Source of the DNA: Paenibacillus phytorum
Lineage (GTDB): Bacteria; Bacillota; Bacilli; Paenibacillales; NBRC-103111
Assembly (NCBI RefSeq): GCF_013141715.1
Contig: NZ_WHOA01000132.1
Coordinates: forward strand, 1 to 63,969
Direction: 5' to 3'
DNA: 63,969 nucleotides
Shown: in pieces, positions 33,103 to 41,476 of the stretch
Layout: the number at the start of each line of letters is the position of its first letter
How positions within the stretch are numbered: the stretch's first letter is position 1
Notes under the pieces: model-generated
Databases searched by the model: none
Told to the model about the DNA's origin: nothing
What the model saw: the letters and a program-made list of their open reading frames with translations, nothing else
Translations under genes and position numbers: made by a program

Positions 33103-34368
33103 ATGGAACAACTGAAAGAGAAAGCGATTATCGTCGGTGTCCATATTTTGAACCACCCTAATTTTGCATACTCGATAGAAGAACTGAAGAACCTGGCCGC
33201 AGCATGCCACATTGAGGTGGTAGGTGAGCTAAGCCAAAAAGTCACCCGTGTGGTTCCCTCCCATTACATCGGAACGGGTAAAATCCAAGAATTGTCGCAG
33301 CTAATTACTGAGCGGAACGCATCCGTCGTCATTTGTAACGATGAGCTGTCCCCTTCTCAGATTCGAAACCTGGAATCATCACTTGCATGCAAAGTCATTG
33401 ACAGGACGATCCTAATTTTAGACATTTTTGCGGAACGTGCTCAAACTACGGAAGCCCAGCTCCAAGTAGAGGTTGCTCGACTCCAATACATGCTTCCCAG
33501 ACTTGTAGGACTTCGTGAATCGTTAGGTCGGCAAGGAGGTGGGGCTGGTCTTAAAAACCGAGGATCTGGTGAAACCAAACTTGAGCTCGACCGCCGTAAA
33601 ATCGAAGACCGAATCACGGCTTTGCAATCCGAACTGGAGAAACTCGTAGCCCGTCGTCAAACTCAACGAAAGCAGCGCCGTAAGAACGAGGTCCCTGTTA
33701 TTTGTTTGGTCGGCTATACGAACGCAGGCAAATCAAGCTTAATGAACGCCATGATCGAGTTGTATAGTCCGCAGGCGCATAAGCATGTCTTTGTCAAAGA
33801 CATGTTGTTCGCCACATTGGAGACATCCGTTCGAAACGTCAACTTACCAGACCGTAAATCATTTTTATTAACTGACACGGTAGGATTCGTAAGCCAGCTT
33901 CCCCACCATTTGGTTAAAGCTTTCCGATCTACGTTGGAAGAAGTCGCAGAAGCCGATCTGCTGATTCACGTCGTAGACATTGCCAACCCGGAATACGAAC
34001 AGCACGTTAACGTTACAAATGACACGTTGAAGGAACTGGGAGCGGATCATATTCAGATGATTTTTGCTTATAACAAATCCGACTTGACTGAACATCCTTA
34101 CCCTCTGTTAAAAGATGATTTCGTCTACCTCTCTGCCCAGCAGAAGCGCGGAATCGAGGAGCTCACTCAACTGATTCGTGAACGTGTTTTCCAGAATTAC
34201 ATGCAATGTGAAATCGTGATTCCTTATGAACAAGGCCGATTAGTGGCCTATTTCAATGAACATGCCCATGTTCATTCAACGAACTATGAGCTGAATGGTA
34301 CCCGTCTTAAGTTGGAGTGCCGCGTATCCGATTTTGAACAGTACCGAGATGACTTTCTCCAGCTTTAA
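33103..34368 (+). CDS. hflX: HflX-type ribosome-associated GTPase (HflXr-like)
   Basis: A 421-aa translational GTPase. The N-terminal HflX domain (about 10-190) includes HPNFAYSIEELKNLAAACHIEVVGE, YIGTGKIQEL, CKVIDRTILILDIFAERAQTTEAQLQVEVARL and GGGAGLKNRGSGETKLE. The G domain has GYTNAGKSSLMNAM (G1, about 205), LLTDTVGFV (G3) and FAYNKSDL (G4). HflX splits stalled 70S ribosomes; HflXr variants of Listeria and paenibacilli confer macrolide and lincosamide resistance. The leader peptide and attenuator upstream support an inducible, HflXr-like resistance role. AAAGGATGATG precedes the ATG. Confidence 0.93.
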   Translation: MEQLKEKAIIVGVHILNHPNFAYSIEELKNLAAACHIEVVGELSQKVTRVVPSHYIGTGKIQELSQLITERNASVVICNDELSPSQIRNLESSLACKVIDRTILILDIFAERAQTTEAQLQVEVARLQYMLPRLVGLRESLGRQGGGAGLKNRGSGETKLELDRRKIEDRITALQSELEKLVARRQTQRKQRRKNEVPVICLVGYTNAGKSSLMNAMIELYSPQAHKHVFVKDMLFATLETSVRNVNLPDRKSFLLTDTVGFVSQLPHHLVKAFRSTLEEVAEADLLIHVVDIANPEYEQHVNVTNDTLKELGADHIQMIFAYNKSDLTEHPYPLLKDDFVYLSAQQKRGIEELTQLIRERVFQNYMQCEIVIPYEQGRLVAYFNEHAHVHSTNYELNGTRLKLECRVSDFEQYRDDFLQL

Positions 34369-34444
34369 TTTAGGAAATTAAATTCTTGTCTTCCAAGACA
34401 ATGTTGCAATTACAACTTGGTTACTTTCGTGGAACAATGAAAAA

Positions 34445-34490
34445 ACGACTCGAGTTCGCATCTATTTCGCGATAGGGTCGTCTTTTTTTT
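34445..34490 (+). terminator. Terminator of hflX
   Basis: ACGAC (34445-34449) pairs with GTCGT (34477-34481), with further imperfect pairing of the enclosed sequence, followed by eight T. It lies 76 nt after the stop codon. Confidence 0.75.
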
Positions 34491-34592
34491 CAAGATATTC
34501 TTTGTTTTGGATGAAGGAATATTAAATTACAAAAGCTGATGCAAATTTTATGTCAATCGTTTTTCATCATATTCTGAAGCACTCGCTAACAA

Positions 34593-35066
34593 TCATTCAT
34601 GGTTAATAACTGACCTGACAGCAGCATGAATCTCTTCATAGCTCGTGCAGCGGCAAATATTGGATTGCAGCCACTCCTGAATCACTTCTTCGCCCGCATT
34701 CGGGTATCTGTTAACTAAGGCGTGACATACCATAATAAATCCAGGCGTACAAAACCCACATTGAAAGGCAAATTTATCAACAAATGCTCGTTGGATCAGC
34801 GCATCTCCCCCCAAACCTTCGACCGTTGTGACGCTGCCACCCTGAACCTCTATCGCTAGCATCAAACAAGATTTGATGGGTACCCCGTCGACGATGACCG
34901 TACATGCGCCGCAGTCACCGTTTTCGCAGCCGGCTTTGGCTCCAGTGAGCCCTAGTTGTTTGCGCAGTACACGCAATAAAGTATCCGATGAACGGATTAC
35001 CGCATGTTGTCGCTTCCCATTGACAAGCAGTTCAATTTCGCTTTTGACTGTTCCGTGTGCTTTCAT
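34593..35066 (-). CDS. [2Fe-2S] subunit of a xanthine dehydrogenase/CO dehydrogenase-type hydroxylase
   Basis: A 157-aa protein with both iron-sulfur clusters of the molybdenum-hydroxylase small subunit (PucE/CoxS/XdhC class). The plant-type ferredoxin cluster uses Cys47, Cys52, Cys55 (CENGDCGAC) and Cys67; the C-terminal four-helix cluster uses Cys103, Cys106 (CGFC), Cys138 and Cys140 (CRC). All eight cysteines are present. GGAGG precedes the ATG. The FAD and molybdopterin subunits that normally accompany it are absent on both sides, so it is an orphan and may be left over from a larger operon or serve elsewhere. Confidence 0.92.
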   Translation of the reverse strand: MKAHGTVKSEIELLVNGKRQHAVIRSSDTLLRVLRKQLGLTGAKAGCENGDCGACTVIVDGVPIKSCLMLAIEVQGGSVTTVEGLGGDALIQRAFVDKFAFQCGFCTPGFIMVCHALVNRYPNAGEEVIQEWLQSNICRCTSYEEIHAAVRSVINHE

Positions 35067-35103
35067 ACACGCCTCCGTTCCAAAGCCGTCATAGTATCCG
35101 ATT

Positions 35104-35955
35104 CTAATGTGAGGGAATCCAACCTATGATTTGTAATATCGTTAATACAACCTCAATCACAATAAGTATCACAACAATCCATTCGACGAATAGCCCTCGG
35201 ATGGAATGACTGATATTTGAAAACCCTTCCAAGATATGATACAAAATATCCGTTTTGCTTTTCAATATTTTAAATCGATCGTTCAACTCAAAAAAAACCA
35301 TCATCCCATCGTAAAATTGGCTAGCCGTACTGTTGGTCCAAGTCAAATCAGGTTTATCCAAGATCATGATGTAGGCAAGGGTGTTGTACTCGTGACGTAC
35401 GATTTTTGCGGTCGTTCGTGCCAATTCTTTGTTGCCAACACGAAGATTTCCTTTTTCAAGTCTTTCAATCATAATTTCTAGGCTATCATGAATTTTCCCA
35501 AGCTGTTCCTCGATCTTCTCAAGAGCTACAGATTTGGCAAGGACAGTGGAGATTAATTCAGGGTAAAAGGACTCATACTCAGCTACCACTACATACTTGT
35601 CAGTCAACTCCATGCTATCGATTTCTTCGATGTGAAGGCTGTAATCGTCCGTGTATCTATCAGCAGGTTGGAGCTCAATATCTGGTTCGAAGGATTGGAT
35701 GAATAACAAAAAGCCAGTGATCTCATCCTTGTGTGTGTGATTTACAAAAACTACACTGCCAAAAGAAAACACCAGCACTTGTTGAAAGACATCAATATCT
35801 TTTTTAAGGATCGATTTAAGTATATCGCCTCTTAGGATTAAAGGCTGTTCCCATGTGTATTTTTTGGGTATGCCGCAGTGGATGGCGATTTTGTTCAGAT
35901 CAATTTCATTTGTGACAGCCATAGCCTTAAAAGTAATATCCTTCATTTTCACCAC
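35104..35955 (-). CDS. RMD1/sif2 (DUF155) family membrane protein
   Basis: About 283 aa. The core has QQVLVFSFGSVVFVNHT (about 61-77), VVVAEYESFYPELISTVLAKSVALEKIEEQL and the late RFKILKSKTDILYHILEGFSNISHSIRG, all marks of the RMD1 family known from yeast and mitochondria (RMND1). A C-terminal transmembrane helix (LFVEWIVVILIVIEVVLTILQIIG) anchors it. The first codon is GTG, with an ATG three codons later that could also serve. Bacterial members are uncharacterised; membrane shaping or RNA-related roles have been proposed for the eukaryotic ones. The neighbours are unrelated. Confidence 0.85.
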   Translation of the reverse strand: MVKMKDITFKAMAVTNEIDLNKIAIHCGIPKKYTWEQPLILRGDILKSILKKDIDVFQQVLVFSFGSVVFVNHTHKDEITGFLLFIQSFEPDIELQPADRYTDDYSLHIEEIDSMELTDKYVVVAEYESFYPELISTVLAKSVALEKIEEQLGKIHDSLEIMIERLEKGNLRVGNKELARTTAKIVRHEYNTLAYIMILDKPDLTWTNSTASQFYDGMMVFFELNDRFKILKSKTDILYHILEGFSNISHSIRGLFVEWIVVILIVIEVVLTILQIIGWIPSH

Positions 35956-36023
35956 TCATCTGCTTTATAAAAGTCATGCTAACTAGTCTTGACAGAATAA
36001 GTGGGCTTCAATCCATTACTAAT

Positions 36024-36644
36024 TCATTTCTGCTCTTCAATGTCTAAAATTTCAAGTTTCACATAATCATACTTAGAAAAATCACCTACCTCACCAGCTG
36101 CAACATATTTTATTTCCCCCATACCTATGGTTCGTTTTTCACCTGAAGATCCATATTTGGTTGAACCTAAAGCTGACCCCATTAAATCATTTTTTTTATC
36201 ATAAAAATTTAGTTTGAAATCTATTTTATACTCTTTTTTTGTTAACAACTCTTCTATATCATCTAAGGATAATAACCCCCTTATTCCCGTGTAACCGCCA
36301 TCCAAGTAAAGATCTATTAGGCCAAAATGGATATTTGGATACTTATTATCTGTCAGTAAAACCGTGCTTGCTGGAAAATGATTGATTTTAATTTCACTAT
36401 CTTGTTCATTATAATCCACAAATGCCCCCAAATTTTCGGCGATGAAACGGATAGGAACATAAGCATGTCCATTGTAATTTAAAGTTGCATATTCTTTTTC
36501 CATTTCTTTATTTAGGCCATTAATTTCATATCTAACTGGAAACAAGTACGTCTGAATCGTGTCCGATGCATAAACAGCAGTTGATGCTGTTACAGTGATT
36601 CCACATATCAATCCGAAAAGAAACTTTTTCAAGTTCTGCACCAT
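36024..36644 (-). CDS. Secreted stalk-domain protein
   Basis: About 200-206 aa with a signal peptide (FLFGLICGITVTASTAVYA) and one copper-amine-oxidase-like stalk domain: FPVRYEINGLNKEM, YNGHAYVPIRFIAENLGAFVDYNEQDSEIKI. The C-terminal half (about 95-200) is a beta-rich region I do not recognise. The ATG at 36644 directly abuts GGG, so the TTG four codons later (MKKFLFG) is an equally likely start. Third protein in this window with this domain. It has no co-directional close neighbour. Confidence 0.82.
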   Translation of the reverse strand: MVQNLKKFLFGLICGITVTASTAVYASDTIQTYLFPVRYEINGLNKEMEKEYATLNYNGHAYVPIRFIAENLGAFVDYNEQDSEIKINHFPASTVLLTDNKYPNIHFGLIDLYLDGGYTGIRGLLSLDDIEELLTKKEYKIDFKLNFYDKKNDLMGSALGSTKYGSSGEKRTIGMGEIKYVAAGEVGDFSKYDYVKLEILDIEEQK

Positions 36645-36724
36645 CCCTATTCTTTCAAATATAACTCCTTAATTTAGACGTAACTTCAAGGTAAATGTTT
36701 CCATTTATTTCATGAATATCACAA

Positions 36725-36767
36725 GAAAAAAAGCATGCTATCGCACTATGTACCTGCGGTAGCTTGC
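36725..36767 (-). terminator. Terminator of the kinase/SARP-like regulator operon
   Basis: AAGCAAGCTACCGCA pairs with TGCGATAGCATGCTT (36731-36767 with a 9-nt loop), then TTTTTTC on the minus strand. The stem starts immediately after the stop codon at 36768. Confidence 0.85.
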
Positions 36768-37916
36768 TTATTTTTTGTTGGTTAATCGGCTTATCAACAT
36801 GTCGTATAAATGTATCAGTTCCTCGGACGGACGTATGCCAAGTTCCCTGCTGAGAAGCCGAACATAGTCGGTATACAGAGCCGTCAAACCTTTTTTGTCC
36901 CCGGTCATCTCGCGTATCGTCATAAGATGGCGTATAACGGATTCATCTAGATGATTGCGCTCGTTCAGCTTGAGCAGCAGCTTCGACGCGGAAGTCGTAT
37001 CCCGTAACGAAATAAGCACTACGGCAAGCCGCTTTACGAAAGAGGTGTACAACTCCGCATATCGCACCATTTCGTGAATGGCCCACACATACGCCTTGTC
37101 CCCGAACAGATCGCCCGTGTACAGTCGTTCGATGTGCAGCGCTCTCTCTACATTTCCGACGTCTATGGAAGGCATCTCCTCCACTTGCTTTTCGAATTCC
37201 AAGTAATCAATAACGGAATCCTTTAATTCAAGCGCATAGCCATCGTTCTCCGATCGTATGACCTCGCGCATGCCAAGCGGTTCCAAAGACTTTCGCAATT
37301 GATAGACGGTCGTATTTAAGTAGTTCTCCGCATTGGTTTGGTGCATGCCTCCGAAAATATCCATAACCAGCCTGGAACGTGGAATTCGTTTGCCACGATA
37401 TAACAGTAAGTACGCGAAAAGCTCCGCACATTTCCTCGAGATCCACTTGACACGGCCCGCATCGTTACTCACGACGACATCACCCAACATCGTTAGGACG
37501 ATCCTCCCAGAATTTTCGGAAACGGGAGCAGACAGCGATTGCAAAGGAATGCCCCGCTGGCTGGCCAGCGCACGATTTACCGTCCGCTGAAGTCGTTCCT
37601 GGGAAACGGGTTTGACCAGGTAATCCACCACAGATAGTTCGTATGCTTTCAAGGCAAATTCTTTGTGCGATGTGACGAAGACGATCTGCAGCGGAGAAGC
37701 CAACGCTTCCATCTTGGCGGCGAACTCCATTCCACTCCCGCCCGGCATGGAGATGTCAACGAAAGCCAGTCCGATGTCAGTGTTCTCACTTAGAAAGGAG
37801 GCTGCGGACTTCGTATCCGTAAAAGCGCCAGCCACGTGAACCCCTGGCAGCTTGACCAGCATTTTACGCAGAATCAAATGCATTGTCGGCTCATCGTCCA
37901 CCAAAATCACTTTCAT
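36768..37916 (-). CDS. Response regulator with BTAD (SARP-like) output domain
   Basis: A 382-aa regulator. Receiver (about 1-120): VILVDDEPTMH, phosphoacceptor in LAFVDISMPGGSG, VVDYLVKPVSQERL. It is followed by an OmpR-type winged helix (about 150-235: RKCAELFAYLLLYRGKRIPRSRLVMDIFGG, NYLNTTVYQLRKSL) and a bacterial transcriptional activation domain (about 250-380: YTGDLFGDKAYVWAIHEMVRY and LLSRELGIRPSEEL). The start at 37916 follows GGAGGAAG and lies 26 nt inside the end of the kinase gene, so the two are translationally coupled. Targets unknown. Confidence 0.9.
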   Translation of the reverse strand: MKVILVDDEPTMHLILRKMLVKLPGVHVAGAFTDTKSAASFLSENTDIGLAFVDISMPGGSGMEFAAKMEALASPLQIVFVTSHKEFALKAYELSVVDYLVKPVSQERLQRTVNRALASQRGIPLQSLSAPVSENSGRIVLTMLGDVVVSNDAGRVKWISRKCAELFAYLLLYRGKRIPRSRLVMDIFGGMHQTNAENYLNTTVYQLRKSLEPLGMREVIRSENDGYALELKDSVIDYLEFEKQVEEMPSIDVGNVERALHIERLYTGDLFGDKAYVWAIHEMVRYAELYTSFVKRLAVVLISLRDTTSASKLLLKLNERNHLDESVIRHLMTIREMTGDKKGLTALYTDYVRLLSRELGIRPSEELIHLYDMLISRLTNKK

Positions 37917-39720
37917 AAACTTCTTCCTCCATTCCCCCGTCATCGAACTCTTCCCGCACATCAGCTGAGCCGGGTAAGGTGAATGAGAAGGTCGTCCCGA
38001 CACCTGGCTCGCTCTCGAACCAAAGGCTGCCACCATGGATACGAACGAATTCGCGGATCAGCGCAAGTCCGAATCTCATATCCTCCGAATCGTTCGCGTT
38101 AACCATGGCCTTTAAGAACGGCTCCTCTAGACGCAGAAATTCCGATGTCTGATCGTCGATTCCCGCACCATTGTCGCTTACAGACACGATGATCTGATCG
38201 CCTTCCAGAACGGCTCCGATCTCAATAACCCCGCCAATTCCGGTAAACTTGATCGCGTTCGAAAGCAAATTTCGCAGAATTAGATCCAGCATCTCTTTAT
38301 CGGCTTTAACCGTTAGCTTCTCATTGATCCGCTCAGTCATCCGAATTTGCTTCATGCCAGCCTTCGTGCCTGAAAGCAATAAAGCCTGCCGGACGACCTG
38401 CTGCAAATTCCAGCTCAACGGACGAAACACCACTTTCCCTTTCTGGCTGCGATACCAATCCAATAAATTTTCGACGAGATGGAACGTGCTTTGCACTTGT
38501 CCTTTAAGCTCCCTCACCAATTCGGCATGCTCAAAGTCGGCGGCAGTCAGTTCATCCCCCAGCAGCTCGGTCAAACTCACGAGGAGTGCGATCGGATCGC
38601 GAATGTCGTGCGCCACGACGGTGAAAAGCTTATCCTTGAACGCATTTAGCTCAGACAGTTGCCGGGCGTTCTCACGCAACCTGGCTTCGCTCTCCTTCAT
38701 CTCTGTAATATCATTGAACATCAGAATCTTGCCGATTAAGACACTGCCCGAATCATAAATCAGTGACAAACTGCAGTTGTAATGCTTGTTACGGTTCGCT
38801 TGGAATCTGTGAAACGGGAAGCGTTCGTCCCCATCACTTGCGGCACGAATACGTTCAAGCAGTTCAGGACTTTCCGACAAAACCACCCCCATATCGATGG
38901 GGTAGCGTTTCGGCAAGCCGAGTTCGGGAAGGACCTTTTCGGCTGCTTTGTTGTAACTAACGATTTGGTCCTCATAATCAAACAGGACGACCCCGTCCCG
39001 GATCGTTTCGAATACTTTAGCCATCGCAAGAGGTGTTAAGCGAAGTAAATTAAACCGCAATATCCCCCACACGTACGCAATACCCGATACGGCGAATCCG
39101 AACGGCGTCAAATCAACGTCCAATCCGGACCAAAAGAACAAATTGAACACCATAGGCGCGACTGCGCCCAAAAGGAGGACGACGATTTGCTTTCGCACGA
39201 TCGGTAAAGCCCGCCAATACATGGGGATAAACAGCAACATTCCGCACAGAAGTACGGAATAATTATAGATGGTGTGCACCTTATACCAAGGCCCCTTGAC
39301 TGTCGTGTACAAAGGAACCGAATTGCTCTCATTTAGAATATAACGCTCATAGATCAGGTGATGCCAATCGTTGGTCATATGGAGAAAAAATACCGCTGCT
39401 GGGACAACGAATAGTAATAGGGCGAGACGCTTGCGGTAGCGAGACGCCGTCCCCGTAAATTGGATGACCTGAAAGAGCCAGAGTGTAGTAACGAATGGAA
39501 TGCCCAAGTACTCGATTTGAAGCGACAGCTTCACATCGTTCAGGCTACGGCTCAGCACCTCAAACGCGTAGCCAAGCGAATAACAAGCCGCTGCCAGCAT
39601 GATCAGAACCATCGTTTTGGCAACAGGCATATGGCGTTTCCGATAAGACAAGAAAGAGACGAACACCATCAGCGCCGTTGCGAGAAAAAGCGTTACCGAC
39701 ATCCATTGTCTTGTGTCCAC
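37891..39720 (-). CDS. Histidine kinase with N-terminal 7TM sensor
   Basis: A 609-aa kinase, starting at GTG after GGGAGATG. Residues about 1-215 are seven membrane helices of the 7TM histidine-kinase sensor type (YSLGYAFEVLSRSL, EYLGIPFVTTLWLFQVIQFTG, WHHLIYERYIL). A PAS domain spans about 230-345. The dimerisation domain has His in TVVAHDIRDPIALLVSL, and the ATPase has RNLLSNAIKFTG and VSVSDNGAGID; the G2 box is MRFGLAL rather than GLGL. Similar kinases pair with SARP-like regulators in paenibacilli. Ligand unknown. Confidence 0.92.
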   Translation of the reverse strand: MDTRQWMSVTLFLATALMVFVSFLSYRKRHMPVAKTMVLIMLAAACYSLGYAFEVLSRSLNDVKLSLQIEYLGIPFVTTLWLFQVIQFTGTASRYRKRLALLLFVVPAAVFFLHMTNDWHHLIYERYILNESNSVPLYTTVKGPWYKVHTIYNYSVLLCGMLLFIPMYWRALPIVRKQIVVLLLGAVAPMVFNLFFWSGLDVDLTPFGFAVSGIAYVWGILRFNLLRLTPLAMAKVFETIRDGVVLFDYEDQIVSYNKAAEKVLPELGLPKRYPIDMGVVLSESPELLERIRAASDGDERFPFHRFQANRNKHYNCSLSLIYDSGSVLIGKILMFNDITEMKESEARLRENARQLSELNAFKDKLFTVVAHDIRDPIALLVSLTELLGDELTAADFEHAELVRELKGQVQSTFHLVENLLDWYRSQKGKVVFRPLSWNLQQVVRQALLLSGTKAGMKQIRMTERINEKLTVKADKEMLDLILRNLLSNAIKFTGIGGVIEIGAVLEGDQIIVSVSDNGAGIDDQTSEFLRLEEPFLKAMVNANDSEDMRFGLALIREFVRIHGGSLWFESEPGVGTTFSFTLPGSADVREEFDDGGMEEEVYESDFGGR

Positions 39721-39840
39721 GGCTGCATCTCCCTTAAATCAATTGACTTTCGAACCGCCATTCGGGCCAATTCGACAAAAGTCTACCTAAATAAGGATAT
39801 CATCTTCTCTAATTTGTGTCTTTATAATTATACTAGTTCA

Positions 39841-40803
39841 TTAGATACCTTCAAATTTCACGGGTCTCATAAATAATCTTATTAGTTGCTCTTTTGGATC
39901 ATTACCTTCAGAAAGTACGGAATGAACAGCCTGACAGATGGGTAGCTCCACATTATAGATAGTGGACAATTGCAATAATGCCTTTACGGTTGCTACTCCT
40001 TCAGCCAATTTCTCGAATGGTTCTTTTTTTACAAATGCTTCACCAAAACGTCGATTATGACTATGATTAGAGAACACGGTTGCTTCGTAATCACCAAGAT
40101 GTCCTAAACCGTAAATGGTTAATTCGTTCCCTCCCATTGCCTTAACTAATCTCGCAATTTCTTTTGTTCCTCTAGCCATCAAGGCTCCTTTCAAACTTGT
40201 ATAACCTAATCCATCCAGCATACCTGCTGCGATTCCAATTACATTTTTCGCTGCAGCACCTATCTCATTACCTAACAAATCTTGCCCATAATAAAATCTT
40301 ATAATCTCACTTCCGAAACTGTCTACAAGCAATTGAGTTATGTTCATGTGATCTGAATCAATAACCATACAGTTTGGAATGTCCTTAACAAAATCTTGAA
40401 CATGCCCAGGTCCAACCCAAATTGCTAAATGTACAGCTGATTTTATTTCTTCCATAAAAACTTGTGAGAGTCTTTCTCCAGACTCCATTTCAAGTCCTTT
40501 CATACATAAGACAAAAATCTTATTTGTAATTCCCATGGTATTTAACAGCTTTGCAAAACCTCTAAGTTCCTGGGCACTAATAGCGATAAAAATGATTTCG
40601 GCAAACTCAATTGCTTCAGCAATTCTATCCGTTAAATGTATGTTTTGGGGTAATTGTAAATATTCATTTGTTCTACTATGAACTAATCTTTGATAATTTT
40701 TTGATTCTTCTCTTCCCCATAAAATGACATCATGTCCTATTTTATTTGCATACCAAGCCAAAAATGATCCCCATCTTCCACAACCTAAAACAGTAACCTT
40801 CAT
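39841..40803 (-). CDS. NAD(P)-dependent glycerol-3-phosphate dehydrogenase family protein
   Basis: A 320-aa GpsA-like enzyme. The nucleotide fold starts with VTVLGCGRWGSFLAWYANKIGHDVILWGRE. IFVLCMKGLE, GNEIGAAAKNVIGIAAGMLDGLG (with catalytic Lys), LGHLGDYEATVFSNHSHNRRFG and LPICQAVHSVL follow family order. The first glycine motif is GCGRWG instead of GGGSWG. GpsA makes sn-glycerol 3-phosphate for phospholipids, but that gene normally sits with engA/der elsewhere, so this is probably a paralogue with a related substrate. It is followed on the same strand by the broken racemase. Confidence 0.85.
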   Translation of the reverse strand: MKVTVLGCGRWGSFLAWYANKIGHDVILWGREESKNYQRLVHSRTNEYLQLPQNIHLTDRIAEAIEFAEIIFIAISAQELRGFAKLLNTMGITNKIFVLCMKGLEMESGERLSQVFMEEIKSAVHLAIWVGPGHVQDFVKDIPNCMVIDSDHMNITQLLVDSFGSEIIRFYYGQDLLGNEIGAAAKNVIGIAAGMLDGLGYTSLKGALMARGTKEIARLVKAMGGNELTIYGLGHLGDYEATVFSNHSHNRRFGEAFVKKEPFEKLAEGVATVKALLQLSTIYNVELPICQAVHSVLSEGNDPKEQLIRLFMRPVKFEGI

Positions 40804-40835
40804 TAAGTAGATCAGCTCCTTTATGTACTGTCTAT

Positions 40836-41421
40836 TTAATCTTCCAAAGCAAAATCAACTGCATATTCAGCATGGATTTTCGTTGTATCGAATATAGGAA
40901 CGCTGCAATCCAGTTGAGATATTAATAAGGTGATTTCTGTGCAGCCAAGGATAACAGCTTCTACCCCATCTTGGACAAGACTATTAATTATTTCAAAGTA
41001 GGATTGTTTAGAATTATCATTAATAATTCCGAGACAAAGTTCCTGATAGATGATATCGTGTACAATTTTCCTTGCGGCTTCATTTGGAACGATAACATCA
41101 AGACCAAATTTCTCAATCAATCTACCCTTGTAAAAATCTTGTTCCATTGTATAAGCAGTACCGAGTAAAGCGACTTTTTTAATTCCACATTTAACAATTT
41201 CATTTGCCGTTGCATCAGCTATATGTAGTAATGGTATTGAGACTGATTCTTCTACTTCTTTTGCCATCTTGTGCATCGTATTCGTGCAAATCCACCGAAT
41301 ACATAAGACTTTTTGCGGAGTGGTGTCCGCCTAATTTTTCCTTTATACGTTGATTGATGATTTGGTAATAAAGCAAGGATGACTCCCAGCTCATTCCACC
41401 TATTAGCCCAATTGTTTTCAT
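40836..41421 (-). pseudogene. Broken aspartate/glutamate racemase family gene
   Basis: The 5' frame (41421-41215) begins MKTIGLIGGMSWESSLLYYQ and ends its homology at LMYSVD. The 3' frame (from about 41298 down to 40836) resumes with CTNTMHKMAKEVEESVSIPLLHIADAT and contains LGCTEI. Both catalytic cysteines are still encoded, but about 35 residues between them are missing and the frames do not match. The intact protein would have about 230 residues. The cause is an internal deletion with frameshift; the gene upstream of it in the operon (GpsA-like, downstream in transcription) is intact. Confidence 0.85.
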
Positions 41422-41476
41422 AGATAAACACCTCAGAAATAGCTATTTACTACATAATAACAGAAAATCGAAATCT

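Noticed and set aside
35060..35103. Short frame ending in TALERRRV that overlaps the [2Fe-2S] gene start
   Set aside because: It could be the tail of a lost FAD subunit gene, but only about 15 codons are open and there is no recognisable homology.
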